NCBI GenBank assembly: GCA_027008965.1
Contig: JALVDN010000040.1
Span: forward strand, 1 to 5,122
Direction: 5' to 3'
DNA from: Flavobacteriales bacterium
Lineage (GTDB): Bacteria > Bacteroidota > Bacteroidia > Flavobacteriales > Flavobacteriaceae
DNA: 5,122 bases
Shown here: piece by piece, positions 1 through 4,520 of the stretch
Layout: every line of letters starts with the position of its first letter
Numbering within the stretch: the first letter of the stretch is position 1
The notes under the pieces: generated by a model
Told to the model about the DNA's origin: nothing
Database searches by the model: none
The model's input: only the letters and a program-made list of their open reading frames with translations
Program-made: the position numbers and the translations under genes

Positions 1-1332
1 AAGCCATTTTTTGTGTTGTATTTTTCCTTTGATCACATAATAATACACCAACACGAAAAATATCAAAAACCAAATACCTAAAACTACCATTGTGTGGAAA
101 GACATAAAAGTTATGGTCACCGGCGGAACCAGTTCATCCAAGGGTCTACCATCAAAATATCCGTAACCGAAATCTTTAAAATGCGCCCTGAAAGTTTCCA
201 AATATTTCCGGGCTTCTTCTTCATTTCCACTCTTCTTGGCTTCCTTGTATTTGGCCAAAGCCTCGATGGCTATTTTACCGCTTTCTATTCGCTCCTTATA
301 AGAACGAATGCCTTCTTTTTCATTGCCATACAACAAATCTTTGATGCCCGGCACAAATGCATCGGGATCGTTGAAAGCTAAAATAGAGAGTACATAAGGA
401 ATTTCCACGCCTTTAAATTCCACATCCAGTTGATTTTTCCCTTTCAGGTCCTCTTCAATCGATTGGAGGAGAGTTTTCTCTTTTCTAACGGTAGGTGTAC
501 CGATGGCAATAAGCGGAGCCCCTCTTCCTCCTCTATACAAACCTTCCATGGCCGCCAGTTTCATGGGTTGATATTTGGCCACTTGCTTGGCCGAACCATC
601 ACCGGTGACAATAGTAGCCAAGATGGATAAAATCCCGAAAACGGATGCCACAAGCATGCTGTATTTCGCCAAAACCCTGTCTTTCTCCCTGTTTTTAAGC
701 AATAGATAAGAACTGACGGCAATCACAAATAAGGCCGCAAATGTGTAGGAAGAAGTAATGGTATGCAAAAATTTGTTAACGGCCACCGGGTTAAACAAAA
801 CTTCCCAAAAATTTTCCATTTCATTACGCATCGTGTCGGGATTGAATTTCATTCCGGCAGGGTTTTGCATCCAACCGTTGGCAACCAATATCCATAAGGC
901 CGACAGATTGCTACCTATCGCTACAAGCCATGTGGAGAGCAAATGCGCTTTTCGGCTCACTTTTCCCCAGCCGAAAAACATGATGGCAATGAAAGTGGAT
1001 TCCATGAAAAAGGCCATAATTCCTTCAATGGCCAAAGGTGCGCCGAAAATATCCCCCACAAACCACGAATAGTTGGACCAATTGGTTCCGAATTCAAATT
1101 CCAGGATGATTCCCGTGGCCACACCAATGGCAAAATTAATCCCGAACAATTTCATCCAAAATTTCACCATGCGCCGCCATTTTTCATCGCCGGTTTTCAC
1201 GTAAATGGTCTCCATGATGGCCAGCATGAATGACAACCCCAACGTGAGCGGCACAAAAATCCAGTGATATAATGCCGTCAATGCAAATTGCGCCCTCGAC
1301 CAATTCACCAACGACCAATCTATATGTTCCAT
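1..1332 (-). CDS. cydA: Cytochrome bd ubiquinol oxidase subunit I, partial (C-terminus beyond left edge)
   Basis: This is the large, quinol-oxidising and heme-carrying subunit of cytochrome bd oxidase, an inner-membrane terminal oxidase with high oxygen affinity. The 444 codons present read without a stop from ATG at 1332 to the window edge. About 70-80 residues are missing compared with E. coli CydA (522 aa), including the GRQPW region. Residues aligning with known E. coli sites are H23 in LYHWIFVPLTLG (H19, heme ligand), E103 and E111 in IEGIMAFFMEST (E99/E107), H190 (H186), K258 and E263 in YQPMKLAAMEG (K252/E257, quinol site) and M415 in SFHTMVVLG (M393). The periplasmic Q-loop is of the long type, with an insert over about residues 300-400. 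E. coli R391 is replaced by H413. The start lies 9 bases after the stop of the DUF4492 gene and has no obvious Shine-Dalgarno. cydB is expected just beyond the left edge. Identification is secure. Confidence 0.97.
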   Translation of the reverse strand, partial: MEHIDWSLVNWSRAQFALTALYHWIFVPLTLGLSFMLAIMETIYVKTGDEKWRRMVKFWMKLFGINFAIGVATGIILEFEFGTNWSNYSWFVGDIFGAPLAIEGIMAFFMESTFIAIMFFGWGKVSRKAHLLSTWLVAIGSNLSALWILVANGWMQNPAGMKFNPDTMRNEMENFWEVLFNPVAVNKFLHTITSSYTFAALFVIAVSSYLLLKNREKDRVLAKYSMLVASVFGILSILATIVTGDGSAKQVAKYQPMKLAAMEGLYRGGRGAPLIAIGTPTVRKEKTLLQSIEEDLKGKNQLDVEFKGVEIPYVLSILAFNDPDAFVPGIKDLLYGNEKEGIRSYKERIESGKIAIEALAKYKEAKKSGNEEEARKYLETFRAHFKDFGYGYFDGRPLDELVPPVTITFMSFHTMVVLGIWFLIFFVLVYYYVIKGKIQHKKWL

Positions 1333-1341
1333 AACATCAAT

Positions 1342-1551
1342 TTATTTTTTAGGAATAAGTTGTTGTTCAATAAATTCAACTTTTTCTTCTTCCGTTTCAA
1401 ATTTTTCCAATGTCTTGGGAAAGAAAAACGGTTTCAAAATGGCAAACATGACAAAAAGTTTAATCAGAATGATGATCCATAATTTCCTCCCCCGCGGGCT
1501 CATTTCCTTGAATCCGTCCACATAAAACCGGAAAATTTGATGGAGAATCAT
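1342..1551 (-). CDS. DUF4492 family small membrane protein upstream of cydA
   Basis: This 69-residue protein has one hydrophobic segment (about residues 24-44, LWIIILIKLFVMFAILKPFF). Before it is a short amphipathic start with FYVDGFKEMS, and after it a charged tail rich in Lys and Glu. The pattern FYVDGF...LWIIILIKLF matches DUF4492 as I know it, a family of unknown function typically encoded directly before cydA in Bacteroidetes. It sits 9 bases upstream of cydA and shares its promoter, so the two are almost certainly co-transcribed. By analogy with the single-helix subunits CydX and CydH of the E. coli enzyme, an accessory or assembly role in the bd oxidase is a reasonable inference, but there is no sequence similarity to prove it. 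The ATG at 1551 is preceded by AAAAGG only a few bases away, which may help initiation. The family assignment is confident; the function is not known. Confidence 0.88.
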   Translation of the reverse strand: MILHQIFRFYVDGFKEMSPRGRKLWIIILIKLFVMFAILKPFFFPKTLEKFETEEEKVEFIEQQLIPKK

Positions 1552-1569
1552 TGCCTTTTAAAATATATA

Positions 1570-1600
1570 CAAAGATACGGCATTTTAGATGTATTGTCAA
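1570..1600 (-). promoter_or_regulatory. Bacteroidetes-type promoter of the DUF4492-cydA operon
   Basis: Read on the minus strand, TTGACA (1600-1595) is followed after 17 bases by TATCTTTG (1577-1570). The latter is an exact match to the Bacteroidetes -7 consensus TAnnTTTG. Counting from the TTG, the gap of 20 bases fits the usual -33 to -7 distance. Transcription would start near 1563, about a dozen bases before the ATG at 1551. This is the best promoter match in the window. Confidence 0.8.
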
Positions 1601-1656
1601 GAAAAATATCTCGCAACTAAAAAAGAGAAATAAAAAGTTTTGAAAATTTTAAGAAA

Positions 1657-1672
1657 TGTAAAAAATGTTACA
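1657..1672. promoter_or_regulatory. Possible CRP/FNR-family site, TGTAA-N6-TTACA
   Basis: A perfect 5-6-5 inverted repeat lies in the AT-rich stretch between the sucC terminator and the cyd promoter. Its geometry is that of CRP/FNR-family operators (TGTGA-N6-TCACA for CRP). Its centre is about 100 bases upstream of the inferred cyd start site, which is far for direct activation. In sequence this AT-rich, a short repeat like this can arise by chance, so this is a weak call. Confidence 0.25.
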
Positions 1673-1684
1673 CTCCCCTCAAAC

Positions 1685-1710
1685 AAAAAAGCGCCGGAAA
1701 GCGGCGCTTT
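1685..1710 (-). terminator. Intrinsic terminator of sucC
   Basis: On the minus strand a 9-bp stem AAAGCGCCG / CGGCGCTTT encloses the loop CTTTC. The run of T that follows is the a-tract at 1685-1690 read on the other strand. It begins 26 bases after the sucC stop codon and separates sucC from the downstream cyd promoter. This is a textbook rho-independent terminator. Confidence 0.93.
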
Positions 1711-1736
1711 AGGTTGTATAAAAACAAAAAATGAGT

Positions 1737-2930
1737 TTAGCTTAAAACTTCTTTAACCTTATCGGCGGCTTCTTGAAATTCGGTGACAAAATGCACCGGA
1801 ATACCGGATTTCTCAATCAATTCTTTGGCCTTATCGGCATTGGTGCCTTGCAATCGAACAATGATAGGCACATGAATTTCACCTTTCATATTGTTGTAAG
1901 CATCCACAATACCTTGCGCCACGCGGTCAGCTCGCACAATACCACCGAAAATGTTCACCAAAATGGCTTTCACTTTCGGGTCTTTCAAAATAATACGAAA
2001 ACCTTTTTCCACCCGTTCCGCATCAGCCGTTCCGCCTACATCCAAGAAGTTGGCAGGCTCACCACCCGATTGTTTAATCAAGTCCATGGTGGCCATCGCC
2101 AATCCTGCACCGTTTACCATACATCCCACATCGCCATCCAAGGCCACATAGCTCAATCCCGCTTCTTTGGCTTCCACTTCCACCGGGTTTTCTTCGCGCT
2201 TATCACGCATGGCCGCAATATCCGGATGTCTGAACAAAGCGTTGTCATCAATCACCACTTTGGAATCCACCGCCAAAATCTTATCATCCGAAGTCTTCAA
2301 AACCGGGTTGATTTCAAAAAGCGAAGCATCGTTTTTCACGTATGCATCATACAAAGCCTTCACAAACTTCACCATTTCCTTGAAAGCCTTGCCTTTCAGT
2401 CCCAAATTGAATGCAATTCGCCGGGCTTGAAAATCTTGTAATCCGTGTGCCGGGTCAATCAATTCCACAAAAATTTTATCCGGCGTTTTTTCGGCCACTT
2501 CTTCAATATTCATTCCTCCCTCGGGCGAATACATAATCATCGGGCGTTCCTTGTCGCGGTTCAACATCACACTCATATAATATTCTTCCGGTTCCGAATC
2601 ACCGGGATAATAAACATCCTCGGCCACAAGTACTTGATGAACAATTTTTCCGTCTTTCCCCGTTTGCGGTGTCACCAAACGCATACCCAAAATTTCCTTG
2701 GCTTTTTCATAAACTTCATCCAGATTTTTAGCCAATTTAACGCCGCCTGCCTTTCCTCTACCACCGGCATGCACCTGTGCTTTGATAACAAAAAATTTCG
2801 TGCCCGTTTCTTCGGCCAATTTTTTTGCCATTTCCACGGCTTCTTCGGGCGTAGTGGCCACATAACCGCGTTGCACACGCACCCCCGATTTCGCCAATAT
2901 TTCCTTGCCTTGATATTCGTGTAAATTCAT
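1737..2930 (-). CDS. sucC: Succinate-CoA ligase (succinyl-CoA synthetase) beta subunit
   Basis: SucC is the ATP-grasp subunit of the TCA-cycle enzyme that interconverts succinyl-CoA and succinate with nucleotide phosphorylation, in complex with SucD. The 397 residues from MNLHEYQGKEIL (E. coli: 388) are full length. The ATP-grasp domain covers about residues 9-230, with HAGGRGKAGG at 54-63. EINP at 206-209 and D222 match the E. coli Mg-nucleotide ligands. The ligase domain covers about 265-385, with GCMVNGAGLAMATMD, EPANFLDVGG and NIFGGIVRAD. I chose ATG 2930 because family members begin MNLHEYQ. The in-frame GTG at 2954 overlaps the -7 promoter element, so it would not be transcribed as a start codon. 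Residue 20 is Gln, where E. coli has Pro; that position is linked to GTP versus ATP preference. sucD is not adjacent within the window: the upstream neighbour is divergent. Identification is secure; nucleotide preference is open. Confidence 0.98.
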   Translation of the reverse strand: MNLHEYQGKEILAKSGVRVQRGYVATTPEEAVEMAKKLAEETGTKFFVIKAQVHAGGRGKAGGVKLAKNLDEVYEKAKEILGMRLVTPQTGKDGKIVHQVLVAEDVYYPGDSEPEEYYMSVMLNRDKERPMIMYSPEGGMNIEEVAEKTPDKIFVELIDPAHGLQDFQARRIAFNLGLKGKAFKEMVKFVKALYDAYVKNDASLFEINPVLKTSDDKILAVDSKVVIDDNALFRHPDIAAMRDKREENPVEVEAKEAGLSYVALDGDVGCMVNGAGLAMATMDLIKQSGGEPANFLDVGGTADAERVEKGFRIILKDPKVKAILVNIFGGIVRADRVAQGIVDAYNNMKGEIHVPIIVRLQGTNADKAKELIEKSGIPVHFVTEFQEAADKVKEVLS

Positions 2931-2953
2931 AATAAAAGCATTTTTGTCAAGCA

Positions 2954-2961
2954 CAAAGGTA
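2954..2961 (-). promoter_or_regulatory. -7 element of the sucC promoter
   Basis: The minus strand reads TACCTTTG, a full match to TAnnTTTG, 23 bases before the chosen sucC ATG. Transcription would start near 2947 and give a leader of only about 17 bases with no Shine-Dalgarno, as is common in Bacteroidetes. I see no well-spaced -33 TTTG: the nearest candidates on this strand are 12 and 25 bases from the -7 element. Confidence 0.6.
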
Positions 2962-2994
2962 ACATTTCTCCGTCAAACATTTCCGCCAAAAATC

Positions 2995-3008
2995 ATATTT
3001 TAAAATAT
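2995..3008. repeat. Perfect 14-bp AT palindrome at the left border of the GC-rich block
   Basis: The sequence ATATTTTAAAATAT is its own reverse complement. It lies directly at the transition from ordinary AT-rich intergenic DNA into the GC-rich structured block and could belong to that element. It could also be chance in AT-rich DNA. Confidence 0.5.
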
Positions 3009-3009
3009 T

Positions 3010-3183
3010 TTTTGTGGTCGGCTCCAAAGCCCGTTTTTCCCTCCGGGAAAACCCGGTCTTTTCCGCCGGCTTGCCAACCTGCGGCGGTTTCGGTCACCTC
3101 GTCTCACCGCCTTGTTTGGCAAGCGGTCCGGTGAGCCACGGCCGGCTCGCAACCCGCCCGCTCGCCGGCCGGTCTCCCCGGAC
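3010..3183. repeat. GC-rich, hairpin-dense intergenic element of unknown nature
   Basis: I hand-counted about 68 % G+C over 3011-3180, against roughly 40 % in the flanking genes. The block is full of inverted repeats. CCGGG (3043-3047) pairs with CCCGG (3052-3056) around AAAA. CCGCCG (3063-3068) pairs with CGGCGG (3082-3087). GCTTGCCAA (3069-3077) pairs with TTGGCAAGC (3116-3124). CTCACCG (3103-3109) pairs with CGGTGAG (3129-3135). The strongest is a compound hairpin: GTCCGGtGAG (3126-3135) with CTCcCCGGAC (3174-3183), enclosing CGGCCGGC (3139-3146) with GCCGGCCG (3164-3171). Several pairings compete, so one fixed fold is not proven. Short Arg/Gly/Pro-rich reading frames are open on both strands, as expected by chance in GC-rich DNA; I do not call them genes. 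It could be a dispersed palindromic repeat, a structured RNA or a leader for the regulator gene downstream. It matches no RNA family that I recognise, and no tRNA. Confidence 0.7.
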
Positions 3184-3193
3184 AAGATATCTT
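3184..3193. repeat. Perfect 10-bp palindrome at the right border of the GC-rich block
   Basis: AAGATATCTT is its own reverse complement and starts one base after the last paired base of the large hairpin in the GC-rich block. With the palindrome at 2995-3008 it frames the block. Confidence 0.45.
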
Positions 3194-3246
3194 ATCTATA
3201 AAAGAAATTGAAAAATTGACTAAATTGAAATATCAAAACAACCCCA

Positions 3247-3660
3247 ATGACCAACCACCTGGAACAAAAACTTCTTTCCAAAAACATCAAACCTACGCCT
3301 GTTCGAAAATTAGTGCTCAAAAAACTACTGGATGAAAGGGTGGCCATGAGCTTGGTAGAAATAGAAAGAAAATTGGAAAGAATGGACCGTTCAAGTATTT
3401 ACAGAACCTTGCGAACCTTTGAAGAAAATTATTTGGTGCACGCCATCCCTGACCGGAACGGTACAGTCCGCTATGCCGTTTGCGACGATGCATGTACATG
3501 CGAACCCCGGCATCTCCACCTTCACTTTTTGTGCCTTCAATGCAACAAAACCTATTGCCTCACCGATAATCCCGTTCAAATACCAGACTTACCACCCGGT
3601 TATGAAGTCCGGAGTGCGGACTTTCTCATCAAAGGAATTTGTCCGTCTTGTAACAAATAA
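3247..3660 (+). CDS. Fur-family metal-responsive transcriptional regulator
   Basis: This 137-residue protein has the Fur/Zur/PerR layout. An N-terminal winged helix (about 1-75) carries the recognition-helix region SSIYRTLRTFEENYLVHAI (49-67). A C-terminal metal and dimerisation domain follows. C96-x2-C99 and C132-x2-C135 form the classical four-Cys structural zinc site; C104 follows. HLHLHFLC at 89-96 corresponds to the HHDHLIC region of E. coli Fur. Two features are unusual against E. coli Fur: an extra cysteine group C79, C83 and C85, and Ala (A124) where the late metal-binding His (H125 in E. coli) falls. The metal sensed cannot be assigned; Zur-like, Fur-like or PerR-like roles all remain possible. 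The gene is divergent from sucC and is followed after 64 bases by a cation-transporter gene with a 7-1-7 inverted repeat between them, so control of that operon is likely. No Shine-Dalgarno is seen before the ATG. Confidence 0.92.
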   Translation: MTNHLEQKLLSKNIKPTPVRKLVLKKLLDERVAMSLVEIERKLERMDRSSIYRTLRTFEENYLVHAIPDRNGTVRYAVCDDACTCEPRHLHLHFLCLQCNKTYCLTDNPVQIPDLPPGYEVRSADFLIKGICPSCNK

Positions 3661-3665
3661 AACTT

Positions 3666-3680
3666 TGCAACCGGGTTGCA
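3666..3680. promoter_or_regulatory. Perfect 7-1-7 inverted repeat, probable Fur-family operator
   Basis: TGCAACC-G-GGTTGCA is a perfect inverted repeat with one central base, the geometry classically described for Fur-family boxes. It begins 5 bases after the stop of the Fur-like gene. Its centre is about 33 bases before the start site inferred from the -7 element at 3693-3700, exactly where a repressor would block RNA polymerase. No run of T follows, and the short loop makes it a poor RNA hairpin, so a terminator is unlikely. Confidence 0.6.
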
Positions 3681-3692
3681 TGTATTTGAGTT

Positions 3693-3700
3693 TATATTTG
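3693..3700 (+). promoter_or_regulatory. -7 promoter element of the transporter-cytochrome operon
   Basis: TATATTTG matches TAnnTTTG exactly, 24 bases before the ATG at 3725. No TTG lies at the ideal -33 distance; that position is occupied by the 7-1-7 inverted repeat. The transporter could also be read through from the regulator gene upstream. Confidence 0.6.
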
Positions 3701-3724
3701 TAAGGCAACTCAAAATTTTCGGTT

Positions 3725-4519
3725 ATGCTTAAAACTACCTATGATATTCCCAAAATGGATTGTCCGTCCGAAGAACGAATCATTCGCATGAAATTGGAAA
3801 ATTTCCCTGAAATCAAACAATTGAAATTTGATTTGGAAAACCGCCGCTTGGAAGTTATCCACACGGCTGACAATCCCGAAATTGAAAAAGCCTTGGAAAG
3901 TCTAAACTTCGGTGCACAAAAAGTGAAGTCCGAAAAAATTTCCGGTAACGAAGTGGAATCCGATCACGGGCAACAAAAAAAACTCCTGTTGATGGTATTG
4001 CTGATCAATTTCATTTTTTTTGTATTGGAAATCACCACCGGTATCATTTCCAAATCCATGGGATTGATTGCCGATTCCCTTGACATGTTAGCCGATGCCA
4101 CCGTGTATATGCTTAGCTTATGGGCTGTTGGCGCATCGCTTGCCAGAAAAAAGAAAGTGGCCATGCTTAGCGGATATTTTCAATTATTGTTGGCCTTTTT
4201 GGGCATGGTGGAAGTGATCAGACGTTTTTTCGGGCATGGAGAAACGCCGAATTACAAAATCATGATTATTGTGGCATTTTTTGCTTTATTAGCCAATGTT
4301 TTGAGTTTGTACATTCTTCAAAAATCCAAAAGCAATGAAGCTCACATGAAAGCCTCCATGATTTTTACCTCCAACGACATCATTATCAATACGGGCGTGA
4401 TTGCAGCCGGAATATTGGTGATGCTCACCCGTTCCAAATATCCCGACTTGATTATAGGCGCTATCATTTTTGTATTGGTAGTCCAAGGAGCATTCAGGAT
4501 CCTAAAATTAGCCAAATAG
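3725..4519 (+). CDS. HMA-like domain fused to a CDF-type cation transporter core
   Basis: This is a 264-residue inner-membrane protein. Residues 1-65 form a heavy-metal-associated-like ferredoxin fold (YDIPKMDCPSEERIIRMKL). It has a single Cys (C13) in MDCP instead of the usual CxxC. After a polar linker come six predicted membrane segments at about 86-105, 112-136, 148-168, 178-198, 210-234 and 240-260. Helix 2 carries IADSLDMLADA, the CDF metal-site motif with D120 and D124, plus D117. Helix 5 carries SMIFTSNDII, where D218 fits the second Asp but the partner four residues earlier, His in standard CDF proteins, is F214. The protein ends right after helix 6, so the usual cytoplasmic C-terminal domain is absent. 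The gene follows a Fur-like regulator and a 7-1-7 operator candidate and is one base from the next gene. Cation efflux is the likely role; substrate and direction are unknown. Confidence 0.85.
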   Translation: MLKTTYDIPKMDCPSEERIIRMKLENFPEIKQLKFDLENRRLEVIHTADNPEIEKALESLNFGAQKVKSEKISGNEVESDHGQQKKLLLMVLLINFIFFVLEITTGIISKSMGLIADSLDMLADATVYMLSLWAVGASLARKKKVAMLSGYFQLLLAFLGMVEVIRRFFGHGETPNYKIMIIVAFFALLANVLSLYILQKSKSNEAHMKASMIFTSNDIIINTGVIAAGILVMLTRSKYPDLIIGAIIFVLVVQGAFRILKLAK

Positions 4520-4520
4520 G

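Noticed and set aside
94..1233. Several plus-strand open frames of 66-104 codons
   Set aside because: All are antisense to cydA, whose minus-strand frame is uninterrupted to the window edge and carries the conserved heme residues.
1773..2441. Long plus-strand open frame (222 codons) opposite sucC
   Set aside because: It lies wholly antisense to a full-length, well-conserved sucC. Its protein is rich in His, Phe and Asn with no recognisable motif, which is what the reverse of such coding sequence gives.
2931..2954. Upstream in-frame GTG start for sucC, adding 8 residues
   Set aside because: The GTG overlaps the -7 promoter element, and SucC proteins conserve MNLHEYQ as the N-terminus, so ATG 2930 is preferred.
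3010..3183. tRNA or known riboswitch in the GC-rich block
   Set aside because: No cloverleaf with anticodon arm and T-loop consensus can be placed, and I recognise no conserved riboswitch core.
3000..3211. Arg/Gly/Pro-rich open frames of about 60 codons on both strands of the GC-rich block
   Set aside because: Few stop codons are expected in GC-rich DNA. The frames overlap each other on opposite strands, track the hairpin arms and resemble no protein family.
3225..3236. TTGA-N4-TCAA before the Fur-like gene as an FNR box or autoregulatory operator
   Set aside because: An FNR site has TTGA-N6-TCAA spacing. The arms are only 4 bases in AT-rich DNA, and the site does not resemble the 7-1-7 repeat.
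3661..3685. The 7-1-7 repeat as a rho-independent terminator of the Fur-like gene
   Set aside because: There is no T run after it, the loop would be too short for the full stem, and a promoter element follows directly. An operator fits better.
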